A stretch of DNA of 64,000 nucleotides from the NCBI GenBank assembly GCA_945957365.1, contig CAMFKI010000001.1, positions 310,001 to 374,000 on the forward strand. The letters run 5' to 3'. The translations under genes and the position numbers were made by a program. Below the pieces are notes generated by a model. The model was not told the origin of the DNA and searched no databases. It saw nothing but the letters and a program-made list of their open reading frames with translations. Shown one piece after another: positions 8,926-19,222 of this stretch (its first letter is position 1; each line of letters begins with the position of its first letter). The DNA comes from an uncultured Alphaproteobacteria bacterium. GTDB lineage: Bacteria; Pseudomonadota; Alphaproteobacteria; Rhizobiales; Aestuariivirgaceae.

Positions 8926-9362
8926 GCGGTTCCCGGCCGCGGGGCGAAGAGGTCGGCCGTCCAGTCCGCGCCCATGATGGCGACGACGGCGGTGGCGAGG
9001 CCGAGGATCGAGAAGAAGCCCACCGGCGGCAGGTGCAGCCCGACGAAGCCGACCACCCCCGCCGACCACAGCCCGGCCAGTGCCGTCACCACGCGCAGCA
9101 CCACGTGCTGCTCGTCGCGCTTTCCGAGCCGCGCCTGCTCCACCCGGTCGGCGAAGACGAGGGTCAGCAGCCCGGCCAGGAAAGGCGGCAGCGCGAAGAT
9201 GGCGATGACGACCCATTTGACGACGCTCAGCACGCCCGCATCCTCGATCACCATCCAGTCGAAGATCAGCGCCCACAGCGCATAGATCGTGCCGCCCACC
9301 GCCACGGCACCGCCCAGCTGCAGCCAGCCCATCACGCGGCACCAGAAGTCGGCCCGGCTCAT
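8922..9362 (-). CDS. Hypothetical membrane protein of the radical SAM operon
   Basis: 146 residues from the ATG at 9362, which overlaps the stop of the Lgt-like gene as ATGA; an in-frame ATG at 9476 would intrude far into that gene and is disfavoured. Four hydrophobic segments are visible (~13-33, ~42-66, ~87-104, ~108-128), with a short basic loop (RVEQARLGKRDEQH) in the middle. No named family is recognised. Its stop overlaps the start of the radical SAM gene, so it is made in step with both neighbours. Confidence 0.7.
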   Translation of the reverse strand: MSRADFWCRVMGWLQLGGAVAVGGTIYALWALIFDWMVIEDAGVLSVVKWVVIAIFALPPFLAGLLTLVFADRVEQARLGKRDEQHVVLRVVTALAGLWSAGVVGFVGLHLPPVGFFSILGLATAVVAIMGADWTADLFAPRPGTA

Positions 9363-10048
9363 GAGGTCCTCTCCCTCGCCATCATGGCGGCGGAGTAAAT
9401 CACGAGTCCGGCGCAAATCAAATGGAACAGATTGAACGGCCCCGCCACCGTTCCGTAGGGCTTGAGGAATTCCCACACGAAGCGCTGCCCGGCATAGACC
9501 AGCACGAGGAGGTAGAATCCGTTGCGCATGAAGAACGGGTTGCGCCGCCCGATCAGCACCAGCGCCACGGCGAGGAACACCGCGATGGTGAAAGATTCAT
9601 AGAGCTGCACCGGATGGCGCAGCACGCCGTCGCCGAAATCATGCGCCCAGGGCAGCGTGCTCGGCGTGCCATAGGTCTGGTCGGGAAGCCCCGCGAAGTA
9701 GCAGCCCCAGCGCCCCACCACCACGCTGGTCGCGAAGGCCGGCACGAAGATCAGCCCCGTCGAACCCGCGATGCCGCGCCGCCGCTTGAAGATTTCGACC
9801 GCCACGATGGCGCCCGCCAGTGCGCCGACGATGCTGCGCCCGACACCCGGTTCGCCTGACAGCCACAGGTTCAGCGTGCCCGCCCCGAAGCCGCCGACGG
9901 CCGCGCCCGTCACCAGCGCCACGCCGTAGAGCGGCCCGGCGGCATCGATCTTCGTTGCCGCATCCCGCAGCCGCCAGCGATAGACGGCCAGCGTCATGCC
10001 CAGCGACGCGCAGGCGGCAGCGAGATCGAAGACGGTGTGGATCAGCAC
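9359..10048 (-). CDS. Lgt-like prolipoprotein diacylglyceryl transferase family protein
   Basis: 229 residues with about seven hydrophobic segments, shorter than housekeeping Lgt (~260-290). Lgt signatures are present in degenerate form: GRWGCYFAG (~112-120, compare GR-GNF-NG), RHPVQLYE (~143-150, compare RHP-QLYE) and GQRFVWEFLKP (~188-198). Lgt moves diacylglycerol from phosphatidylglycerol to a lipobox cysteine at the inner membrane. The divergence and the operon with a Tes-like radical SAM enzyme suggest a paralogue specialised for another acceptor or lipid. It is the first gene of four overlapping genes and is divergent from the outer-membrane protein gene. Confidence 0.8.
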   Translation of the reverse strand: MLIHTVFDLAAACASLGMTLAVYRWRLRDAATKIDAAGPLYGVALVTGAAVGGFGAGTLNLWLSGEPGVGRSIVGALAGAIVAVEIFKRRRGIAGSTGLIFVPAFATSVVVGRWGCYFAGLPDQTYGTPSTLPWAHDFGDGVLRHPVQLYESFTIAVFLAVALVLIGRRNPFFMRNGFYLLVLVYAGQRFVWEFLKPYGTVAGPFNLFHLICAGLVIYSAAMMARERTS

Positions 10049-10145
10049 CGCTGCAGACTAGGGCCGGCGCTCCGCGGCATCAATGGTTGCGGGCCATGTC
10101 AAAGCCCCGCACAATGAACCACGTCCAACTGATTCAGGTCCTTGC

Positions 10146-10925
10146 ATGCGGCCGTCCGTCCTCGTCGCTACCGTGCTGCTGGCAGCACTCGTGTCGCAAC
10201 CCGCGGCTGCCGAAGGCATCAGGCCCTATCTGCGCACCACGCTGGGTCTGGACTGGTCGGGCAACACCACCTTCCGGGATGCCGACTGCAATGCCGTCGA
10301 TCCCTACGCCCTGTTCGGCTGCGGCACCGGCGATGACGGCCGGCGCATCGGCGCCCGCGGCGATTTCGGCACCTCGACGCTCCTGGGGCTGGGCGCGGGA
10401 CTGGAACTCACGCCGTGGTTCCGTGTCGAGGCGAACCTCGACGTCCGCCCGGGCCTCGCCTTCTCCGGCAACGCCAATTTCGCCCGCGCCGGGGCGGACC
10501 AGCCGGTTCATGGCAGCCTCACCCAGGCGGATCTCATGGCCTTCGCCTACATCGATCCCCTGGCCGCCATGGGCGTGCAGTCACGCTGGCAACCCTTCCT
10601 CGGCCTCGGCGCCGGCGTCTCGCGCAACGCGGTCGGCGCCATGACCTATGACTTCCCCGCCCTGCAGCAGCCGCGCTATTCGGTGATGCCGGGGGGCACG
10701 GAATACGCCTTCGCCTGGGCCGCGACGGCGGGCATCGGCTATCGCGTCAGCGATGCCGTCACGCTCGAACTCGCCTACCGCTACAGCGATCTCGGCAAGG
10801 TCGCGACGGATGTCGGAAGCCTCTACAATGTCACCAGCCGGAGCGCCCGCTACATCCCCATCGCCGCCACCGAGGCCGATCTCGTCACCCAGTCGGTGAC
10901 CGTCTCGGCGCGCTTCGGGTTCTAG
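10146..10925 (+). CDS. Outer-membrane beta-barrel protein
   Basis: 259 residues from the ATG at 10146, with a clear signal peptide (MRPSVLVATVLLAALVSQPAAA, cleavage near 22). The mature protein has alternating strands and ends VTVSARFGF, with the terminal Phe expected for barrel insertion. The segment VTLELAYRYSDLGKV near the end is typical of opacity/OmpA-like porin-fold proteins. One cysteine pair (DC and GC, ~41 and ~53 of the precursor) could form a disulfide in a surface loop. Function beyond outer-membrane structure cannot be stated. Confidence 0.8.
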   Translation: MRPSVLVATVLLAALVSQPAAAEGIRPYLRTTLGLDWSGNTTFRDADCNAVDPYALFGCGTGDDGRRIGARGDFGTSTLLGLGAGLELTPWFRVEANLDVRPGLAFSGNANFARAGADQPVHGSLTQADLMAFAYIDPLAAMGVQSRWQPFLGLGAGVSRNAVGAMTYDFPALQQPRYSVMPGGTEYAFAWAATAGIGYRVSDAVTLELAYRYSDLGKVATDVGSLYNVTSRSARYIPIAATEADLVTQSVTVSARFGF

Positions 10926-10927
10926 CC

Positions 10928-10942
10928 GCCCGGACGGCGGGC
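10928..10942 (+). terminator. Possible weak intrinsic terminator
   Basis: GCCCG, five-base loop, CGGGC, followed by a short GTTT run, just after the stop of the outer-membrane protein gene. The stem is short and the T run is poor, so this is tentative. Confidence 0.3.
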
Positions 10943-11041
10943 GTTTCCCGTGCCGCGCAGACGGCTTGCTTTGTCCCTGCTCCTGCGACAGAACCGAGCC
11001 GGGAATTGAACTCAGGCACTCGGCAGGGAACGCGGAACATC

Positions 11042-12040
11042 ATGAAATCAGCACTGGTATGCGGCGCCGGCGGCTTCATCGGGTCCCACCTCGTGCGGCG
11101 CCTGCGCTCCGAGGGCTTCTGGGTGCGCGGCGTCGACCTCCGGAAGCCGGATTTCGAAGACACCCACGCAAACGACTTCATCGTCGCCGACCTGCGTGAC
11201 CCGGCGAATTGCCGCGCGGCGGTGGACCGTCCCTTCGACGAAGTCTACCAGCTCGCCGCCGACATGGGCGGCGCCGGCTTCATCTTCACCGGCGAGAACG
11301 ATGCCGACATCATGCATAATTCCGCGCTGGTCAACCTCAACGTCCTCGAGGCCTGCCGGCTGCGGCAGGTGGGCCGCATCTTCTACAGCTCCTCGGCCTG
11401 CATCTATCCCGACTTCAACCAGACCGATCCCGAGACGCCCGTCACCCGCGAGGACAGCGCCTATCCCGCCAATCCGGACAGCGAATATGGCTGGGAGAAG
11501 CTGTTCTCCGAACGCCTCTACCTCGCCTACAGCCGCAATCACGGCATGGCGTGCCGGGTGGCGCGCTATCACAACGTGTTCGGCCCCAGCGGCACCTGGA
11601 CGGGCGGGCGCGAGAAGGCCCCGGCCGCGCTGTGCCGCAAGGTCGCGGAAGCGCCGCAAGGCGGCAGCATCGAGATCTGGGGCGACGGCCAGCAGACCCG
11701 CTCCTTCCTCTATATCGACGACTGCCTCGACGCGACGCTGGCGCTCACGAGGTCGGCGGATTTCGCCGGACCGGTGAACATCGGATCGGAAGAAATGGTC
11801 TCGATCAACCAGCTGGCGCAGATGGTGATGCGCATCGCCGGAAAGCCCCTTGCCATCCGCCATGTCGCGGGGCCGCAGGGGGTGCGGGGCCGCTCCTCGG
11901 ACAATGCCCTGATCCGCAGCAGGCTGGGCTGGCAGCCGGCCCTCAGCCTCGAACAAGGCATCGCACGCACCTATCCCTGGATCGCCGCCCAGGTGGAGCG
12001 GCTCCGCGCCGCGCCGCAGCCGCTCGCTATGCCGTCCTGA
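11042..12040 (+). CDS. NAD-dependent epimerase, GDP-mannose 3,5-epimerase-like
   Basis: 332 residues from the ATG at 11042. It is an extended short-chain dehydrogenase: GAGGFIGSHL (~8-17) binds NAD, SSSACIYPDFN (~117-127) supplies the catalytic Ser region, and YGWEK is the Tyr-x-x-x-Lys pair. The stretches ADMGGAGFIFTGENDADIMHN and VFGPSGTWTGGREKAPAALCRK are characteristic of GDP-mannose 3,5-epimerases, which convert GDP-D-mannose to GDP-L-galactose or GDP-L-gulose. The likely role is nucleotide-sugar supply for an exopolysaccharide or glycan. It stands alone and overlaps the 3' end of the next (convergent) gene by 14 nt. Confidence 0.85.
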   Translation: MKSALVCGAGGFIGSHLVRRLRSEGFWVRGVDLRKPDFEDTHANDFIVADLRDPANCRAAVDRPFDEVYQLAADMGGAGFIFTGENDADIMHNSALVNLNVLEACRLRQVGRIFYSSSACIYPDFNQTDPETPVTREDSAYPANPDSEYGWEKLFSERLYLAYSRNHGMACRVARYHNVFGPSGTWTGGREKAPAALCRKVAEAPQGGSIEIWGDGQQTRSFLYIDDCLDATLALTRSADFAGPVNIGSEEMVSINQLAQMVMRIAGKPLAIRHVAGPQGVRGRSSDNALIRSRLGWQPALSLEQGIARTYPWIAAQVERLRAAPQPLAMPS

Positions 12041-12404
12041 GAACCGGCAGCGCGTTCCACACGAACATCAGCGTGCCGAGCAGGAAGCCGACCGAGGCCA
12101 GCGCCGTCACCGGTTCGAGGCCGTCATTGCCCCTCAGCAGGAAGAACAGCGACACGACCAGCACGATGCCGCTCACTGCCTGCACCCAGAAATGCGCCCG
12201 CGCCAGCGGCTTCGCGCCGATCTCGGGAAACAGGTGATAGAAGAACGCGAAGACCGACGACATCAGCCAGCCCGCCACCATGATGTGGGCATGCGCCGGC
12301 ATTTCGCCATGGTCGTGGCTCGCCGCCATCACGATGCCCAGCACCATGCCGGCCACCGCGTAACACAAGGCGAGAATGAAGAACGTCCGTGCTGCACCCT
12401 TCAT
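12027..12404 (-). CDS. Small heme-copper-oxidase-subunit-I-like membrane protein
   Basis: 125 residues from the ATG at 12404, preceded by a GGGGAGGG ribosome-binding site. Four hydrophobic segments are visible. AHAHIMVAGWLMSSVFAFFYHLFPEI (first 20: AHAHIMVAGWLMSSVFAFFY) carries His residues spaced as in the heme-binding helices of oxidase subunit I. Stand-alone proteins of ~120-150 residues with this pattern are often annotated as cytochrome oxidase-like, but with only four helices this cannot be a complete oxidase. It may bind heme or serve as a sensor or assembly factor. Its stop lies inside the convergent epimerase gene. Confidence 0.7.
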   Translation of the reverse strand: MKGAARTFFILALCYAVAGMVLGIVMAASHDHGEMPAHAHIMVAGWLMSSVFAFFYHLFPEIGAKPLARAHFWVQAVSGIVLVVSLFFLLRGNDGLEPVTALASVGFLLGTLMFVWNALPVLRTA

Positions 12405-12516
12405 GATGCACCCCTCCCCAGATCGGCCGTTGCCGGCCAGTTGCCGCCCGGGAGTTGTATATTCGCGATTCGCAATATGCGACACTGACCGCGCGTTGCG
12501 CGGAAAGCGCGTTTCG

Positions 12517-14508
12517 TCAGTGGCCGCCGGTCTCCGGCCGCCCGATGGCCTCGGCCCTGATCCTCGCCTCCAGCAGCCCGTTGTCGTCCACCGCGTCCGG
12601 CAGGTGGCTCTTCGACACGCTCATCTGCACCTGCGCGTCGGTGGCGCCCAGCTGCCGCACGCCCTCGAGCGCCAGGTCGCGCGCCTGTTCCTCCGCCGCC
12701 GCCAGCGCCAGCGGGCCCGACGTGAAGACGGTGGCGCCCTTCGGCCCCAGCACGCGGAACAAGCCGCTGCCGTCACCCTCGACCGAAACATTCACCACCT
12801 GCGCCACGACGCCGGTCGCCGCGCCCACCGCATTGGCGACATCGAAGTACGGCGGGAAGATCATCTCGCACTCGAGCCTCCTGCCCACCTCCTCGTAATA
12901 GACCCGCACCGGCCCGCCCACCGCCACCACCGGAACGGCGGGTGACAGCGACACCTTCGCGAGCCCCAGCCGCCCGCGGCCCGAACTCACCGCATCGACC
13001 AGCTCATGATCGCCGAAGCTCTTGCCGAAGGCCGTGTCGAGGATCACCTTCGCGGTGCGCCGCACCGTCTCGGACCACACCTCGCGGCAGAAGCCCTCGA
13101 CGCGCGCGGCATCGCCGAGCTTCATGTCGCGGAAGCGCACCATCAGTTTCGCGGCGATCTCCGCCGCCGGGCCTGGCCAGTTGTCCTGCAGCCCCAGCAC
13201 ATGCGCGGCATCCGACGGGGTGAAGCCGCCGGTCTGCACCAGGCCCTTGCGCTTCAGCGAGGCGAGAGCCCGCTGCGCCGCGGACGATACCGCGATCTTG
13301 CGGATCGGCGCCGGGCGATCTCCGACCATCGCCAGCAGCTCGGCCTCCTTCGCATTCACCTCTGCCGTCAGCGCCGCAGTGGCGCCGAACGGCTTCAGCA
13401 CGAACTTGCCATGCATCGAGCCGCCCTCGGTGTCCGCGAGGTCGGCTTCCAGCATCGCCACCACTTCCGGGTAGCGCGACGCGAGCAGCGCGATCGGCGC
13501 CACGCGCTGCGGCCCCACGCTCAGCGCGCCATTGAGGCCGATGGCGATCTCGCTGTCGCCGCCCAGCCCCACGGTCTTGACGTCGATGGCCTTCACCATG
13601 GTGCGCCAGCCGCCCACTTCCGCACCCTGCTCCGCCACCAGCGGCCGGCCATCGGCCAGCACGCCGAGGTCGGTGGTCGTGCCGCCCATGTCGGACATGA
13701 TGAAGTCTTTGCGCCCGCACAGCCAGGAAGCACCCACCAGGCTCGCCGCGGGACCGGACAGCACCGTCTCGATCGGGCGAAGCGCCACGCGCTCGGCCAG
13801 CGCCAGCGTGCCGTCGCCCTTCACGATCATCAGCGGGCAGTCGATGCCAAGCTCACGCATCGAGCGCCGCACCGCCGAAATCAGCATCGACACGCGCGAG
13901 ATCAGCCGCGCGTTGAGCACCGCCGTCAGCGCCCGGCGGGGCGCATCGAGCGCCGAGGTCAGCTCGGTCGAAAGCGTCGCGGGCTTGCCCGTCGCCTGCG
14001 CCACGATCTCGCGCGCCCGTTGCTCATGCTTGGGGTTCCTCACCGCGAAGGCCGAGGCAATGGCGAAGGCATCGACCGGCATCGCCGCCACCGCGGTTGC
14101 CAGCGCCGCGAGGTCGAGCGGCTTCGCCTCCTCGCCGTTATGGTCATGCCCGCCGCCGATCATGGCGATCGGCATGCCGGGAAACGCCTTGGCGATCCCG
14201 GTGCGCTCCGCCATCGCCTGGTCGAAGCCGATCAGGATCACGCCGACGGCCGAGCCGTGGCCCTCCACCACCGCATTGGTGGCGAGCGTCGTCGACACCG
14301 AGACGAGCGAGATATCCTCCGGCCGCAAGCCCTGCGGCAGCTTCGCCACCGCCGCGGTGATCGCCCCGGTGACGCCGATCGAAAGGTCGCCCTTGGTGGT
14401 GATCGACTTGGCCGACGCCACCACCCTGTGCCCCTGCGCCTCGATCACGGCGGCATCGGTATAGGTTCCCCCGGTATCGACTCCGATCAGATAGGTCTTC
14501 GCTGTCAT
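12517..14508 (-). CDS. Hydantoinase/oxoprolinase family protein (HyuA-like subunit)
   Basis: 663 residues from the ATG at 14508 (MTAKTYLIGVDTGGTYTDAA), the family-typical start with the phosphate-binding IGVDTGGTYTD motif. A hydantoinase/oxoprolinase N-domain (~6-180) is followed by the main domain, which holds SDMGGTTTDLGVL (~285-297), GGWRTMVKAIDVKTVGLGGDS and the C-terminal VGGP. Family members open five-membered rings (5-oxoproline, hydantoins) or carboxylate acetone-like substrates with ATP, normally with a HyuB partner. No HyuB gene is next to it, so the substrate is unassigned. Confidence 0.88.
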   Translation of the reverse strand: MTAKTYLIGVDTGGTYTDAAVIEAQGHRVVASAKSITTKGDLSIGVTGAITAAVAKLPQGLRPEDISLVSVSTTLATNAVVEGHGSAVGVILIGFDQAMAERTGIAKAFPGMPIAMIGGGHDHNGEEAKPLDLAALATAVAAMPVDAFAIASAFAVRNPKHEQRAREIVAQATGKPATLSTELTSALDAPRRALTAVLNARLISRVSMLISAVRRSMRELGIDCPLMIVKGDGTLALAERVALRPIETVLSGPAASLVGASWLCGRKDFIMSDMGGTTTDLGVLADGRPLVAEQGAEVGGWRTMVKAIDVKTVGLGGDSEIAIGLNGALSVGPQRVAPIALLASRYPEVVAMLEADLADTEGGSMHGKFVLKPFGATAALTAEVNAKEAELLAMVGDRPAPIRKIAVSSAAQRALASLKRKGLVQTGGFTPSDAAHVLGLQDNWPGPAAEIAAKLMVRFRDMKLGDAARVEGFCREVWSETVRRTAKVILDTAFGKSFGDHELVDAVSSGRGRLGLAKVSLSPAVPVVAVGGPVRVYYEEVGRRLECEMIFPPYFDVANAVGAATGVVAQVVNVSVEGDGSGLFRVLGPKGATVFTSGPLALAAAEEQARDLALEGVRQLGATDAQVQMSVSKSHLPDAVDDNGLLEARIRAEAIGRPETGGH

Positions 14509-14553
14509 CTCACCCCAACACGCCCGCCGGAACGGGTCTTGTCTCCAACTGTC

Positions 14554-14590
14554 CGTCACCCCGGCGCAAGCCGGGGCCCCGCTTTAGCGG
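14554..14590. repeat. Family B repeat, half copy
   Basis: CGTCACCCCGGCGCAAGCCG is followed by GGGCCCCGC, matching the left half of the family B repeats at 6183 and 19114. The complementary right half is missing, so this is a truncated copy. The rest of the 14509-14811 gap is less GC-rich than its surroundings (around TATTGACGAATTATATCACT) and shows no gene; it may hold a promoter for the small gene at 14812. Confidence 0.65.
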
Positions 14591-14811
14591 CTTCCTGCGC
14601 AACGCGAACCCCCAGAGTTTGCATCACCACCCCGCGCCCGCCGCCATTCCGAACGGCAATCGTTGCCATGGGGCCGACATGCGGAACGGCCTCACGCCTT
14701 GGGCTTTCCCACTTCCATATTGACGAATTATATCACTTCTGGTTGTTTTTCAGTGCCGCGGAAGAAAGCCGTGATCGTCCAATGGACCGATGAACGAAGA
14801 ACACGATCAGA

Positions 14812-14973
14812 ATGGGCGAACTCCCAAACATGCTCCTCGGCGTTTCATGGATTCTGATCGCCGCCCGGGTGATGACCAGCGGACTGCTGATCTGGTCACT
14901 TGTGTCTTACCTGCGCGACCTGCATTTTTATTGGGAGAACGGATGGGACTTCGGCGAAGATCACGCGGGCTAG
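14812..14973 (+). CDS. Possible small single-helix membrane protein (53 residues)
   Basis: A short frame from ATG 14812 to TAG 14971-14973, with one hydrophobic segment of about 25 residues (LLGVSWILIAARVMTSGLLI) and an acidic C-terminal tail rich in aromatic residues (YWENGWDFGEDH). Codon third positions are less GC-biased than in neighbouring genes, which weakens the case. It converges with the malic enzyme gene with 3 nt between them. A real gene or a chance frame are both possible. Confidence 0.4.
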   Translation: MGELPNMLLGVSWILIAARVMTSGLLIWSLVSYLRDLHFYWENGWDFGEDHAG

Positions 14974-14976
14974 GGG

Positions 14977-17256
<2,280 letters not shown>

Positions 17257-17310
17257 TGACACTTCCCCTCTTCCGTCCGCCGCACTTCGTCCACACTTCC
17301 ACCACGTACC

Positions 17311-17387
17311 CACCTTCGCCGGGCTTGACCCGGCGATCCCTTTCGGCGGCCGCAAAGAGGATGCCCGGGTCGAGCCCGGGCAAGGTG
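17311..17387. repeat. Dispersed palindromic repeat, family C copy 1
   Basis: Starts CACCTTCGCCGGGCTTGACC and ends GGGTCGAGCCCGGGCAAGGTG (first 20: GGGTCGAGCCCGGGCAAGGT), with complementary ends. It lies in the divergent gap between maeB and the gene at 17466. Copy 2, at 31301-31378, is inside the reading frame of the macroglobulin gene. Confidence 0.85.
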
Positions 17388-17465
17388 AACCGATGTGGTA
17401 CGGCCTTTCTCGCCCCGTTCGCGCCTGATTTGCAAGCCTTCCCCCGATCGGGCTAGACTGCGCCC

Positions 17466-18104
17466 ATGCTCACGCCTCTCCGCACCGAAGTGGAAAAGGT
17501 CGGCGACCTCGCCCACGAGGCCCGTCGCTTCCGCACCATATTGTGGAGCTTCGAGAAGAACATCGAGCTCCTGTTCAAGGGCACGGGCCTTGCGGCCGAA
17601 GTGGATCATGCCGCCCTTGCCGAAGCCTTCTCGCGCTGGCGCCAGGCCTTCGACCAGACCAAGCACCTGGCCGACCTCGACCGCAAGGATTTCACCATCT
17701 TCGCTGCCGGCATGATGCTGAAGGAGCTGCTCGCCGCCCGCCCGATCTCGGCGATCGTGCCGGACGAGCTCGGCCTGCCTGCCCTTCCCGCCACCATCGA
17801 CCACCGCCTGAAGCGCTGGCCCGAGGGCTATGCCTACACCAGCTTCTGCCTCTCGGTCGCCGCCGCCGTGCTGGCCGAGATGGGGGCCTCCCAGCCCACC
17901 GAATCGGGCGTCACCGACGACCCGCATTTCTGGGACTCGTTCCGCGAGAACGTGGCCGAGAACCCCGCCAATGCCATCGCCTTCTTCGACATGGTGGTTG
18001 GCCTGCCGCCCAACTGGCAGGCGCCGGACGTGCCGTGGATGCGCCGCACCTTCCTCAACGCCAAGCGCCGGCTCGAGGCGCAGCCGCGCCGGACCATCGA
18101 ATAG
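17466..18104 (+). CDS. Conserved-looking hypothetical protein
   Basis: 212 residues, soluble, with no signal peptide or membrane segment. The N-terminal ~100 residues look mostly helical (VEKVGDLAHEARRFRTIL, SRWRQAFDQTKHLADLDR). The second half has WPEGYAYTSFCLSVAAAVLAEMG and a C-terminal basic tail. No family is recognised. Codon use matches neighbouring genes, supporting a real gene. It precedes the response-regulator gene on the same strand by 69 nt; that gap holds strong inverted repeats, so they may be separate units. Confidence 0.65.
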   Translation: MLTPLRTEVEKVGDLAHEARRFRTILWSFEKNIELLFKGTGLAAEVDHAALAEAFSRWRQAFDQTKHLADLDRKDFTIFAAGMMLKELLAARPISAIVPDELGLPALPATIDHRLKRWPEGYAYTSFCLSVAAAVLAEMGASQPTESGVTDDPHFWDSFRENVAENPANAIAFFDMVVGLPPNWQAPDVPWMRRTFLNAKRRLEAQPRRTIE

Positions 18105-18154
18105 TGGCAAGCTTGCCATTCCCACCACCTTGGGTGATGATCCGCACCCGAGGT
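18105..18154. promoter_or_regulatory. Palindrome and inverted repeat upstream of the response-regulator gene
   Basis: TGGCAAGCTTGCCA (18105-18118) is a perfect 14-bp palindrome directly after the preceding stop codon. ACCTTGGGTG (18127-18136) and CACCCGAGGT (18145-18154) form a 10-bp inverted repeat with one mismatch and an 8-bp spacer, ending 19 nt before the start at 18174. Candidates are a terminator for the upstream gene plus an operator or leader hairpin for the regulator. Confidence 0.45.
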
Positions 18155-18173
18155 AGGGGAGAACCTTGAGACC

Positions 18174-18827
18174 ATGGCGGCCACCCGCATCCTGATCGTC
18201 GATGACCACCCGCTGTTCCGCGAGGCGCTGAAGCAGGCCGTGTCCGGCGGCGTCGCCAATGCCCAGGTGGCGCTCGCTGGCTCCCTCGACCAGGCCACCG
18301 CCCTGCTCGACAAGGACGACGACATCGACCTCATCCTGCTCGACCTCCGCATGCCGGGCGTCCAGGGCCTGTCGGGCCTGATCTACCTGCGCGCGCAATA
18401 TCCCAACGTGCCCGTCGCCCTCATCACCGCGGCGGACGATCATGGCCTCGTCCAGAAGGCGCTGAACCTCAACGCGAGCGGCTTCATTCCCAAGACCGCC
18501 GGCATCGAGACCATCGTGGGCGCGGTCAACGCCATTCTGAAGGGCGACATCTGGGTGCCCGAAGGCTCCGCCCAGTCCTCCGCCGCCGACAGGGAGGGCG
18601 AGGAAATCGCGCGCCGCGTCGCCACCCTCACCGCCCAGCAGATCCGCGTGCTGATGATGCTGAAGGAAGGCCTCCTCAACAAGCAGATCGCCTATGAGCT
18701 CGACGTCTCCGAGGCCACCATCAAGGCCCACGTCTCGGCCATCCTCCAGAAGCTCAACGTCTCCAGCCGCACCCAGGCGGTGATCGCCGCCGCAAGGATC
18801 GACGGCGTGGCCGCAGCGGAGCACTGA
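18174..18827 (+). CDS. LuxR-type response regulator, CrbR/ErdR-like
   Basis: 217 residues. The receiver domain (~1-125) has the acidic pair D10/D11, phosphoacceptor D57 in LILLDLRMPG, the conserved Thr in LITAADD and Lys in GFIPKT. The C-terminal helix-turn-helix (~145-210) is NarL/LuxR type (LLNKQIAYELDVSEATIKAH). It is encoded next to, and converging on, a symporter-histidine kinase fusion. This pairing matches CrbS/CrbR of Vibrio and MxtR/ErdR of Pseudomonas, which control acetyl-CoA synthetase and acetate use. Target genes cannot be read here. Confidence 0.85.
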   Translation: MAATRILIVDDHPLFREALKQAVSGGVANAQVALAGSLDQATALLDKDDDIDLILLDLRMPGVQGLSGLIYLRAQYPNVPVALITAADDHGLVQKALNLNASGFIPKTAGIETIVGAVNAILKGDIWVPEGSAQSSAADREGEEIARRVATLTAQQIRVLMMLKEGLLNKQIAYELDVSEATIKAHVSAILQKLNVSSRTQAVIAAARIDGVAAAEH

Positions 18828-18850
18828 GGCACCCGCCTCTCCGAAAGAGG

Positions 18851-18955
18851 CCCTCATCCGCCCCGTCGGCCAACGCGTCGGGAGCGACTGTCTCGCCCCC
18901 AGTCCCTTCTCCCGTCCGCAGGATGGGAGAAGGTGGCCGACAGGCCGGATGAGGG
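18851..18955. repeat. Dispersed palindromic repeat, family A copy 2
   Basis: CCCTCATCCG at the left and CGGATGAGGG at the right, with the inner CCTTCTCCC/GGGAGAAGG stem. It is 16 bp shorter than copies 1 and 3. It lies in the convergent 395-nt gap 18828-19222, together with a family B copy. Confidence 0.85.
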
Positions 18956-19113
18956 CTCTCACAACGCAGCACAAAACCGCCAGCAGTGCAGAAGCCCCGC
19001 ATCTCATTCCGTCACCCATGTCTGGAGTATGCGGCTTTCTAGCACATCGAGCGCGCGCTGTCAAGCTCTTTTTTCCTAATATGAGAACGACGATACCTGT
19101 TCCCCCTCCTGAC

Positions 19114-19194
19114 CGTCACCCCAGCGAAAGCTGGGGCCCAGCTTTGGGCGCCCGCCGCGCGGAAAGCTGGATCCCGGCCTTCGCCGGGATGACG
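19114..19194. repeat. Dispersed palindromic repeat, family B copy 2
   Basis: CGTCACCCCAGCGAAAGCTG on the left and GGCCTTCGCCGGGATGACG on the right. The left arm is identical to that of the copy at 6183. It sits between the convergent response-regulator and kinase genes, where it may double as a terminator. Confidence 0.85.
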
Positions 19195-19222
19195 GCTTAG
19201 GGGTCGGTGAAACTGACAGGGA

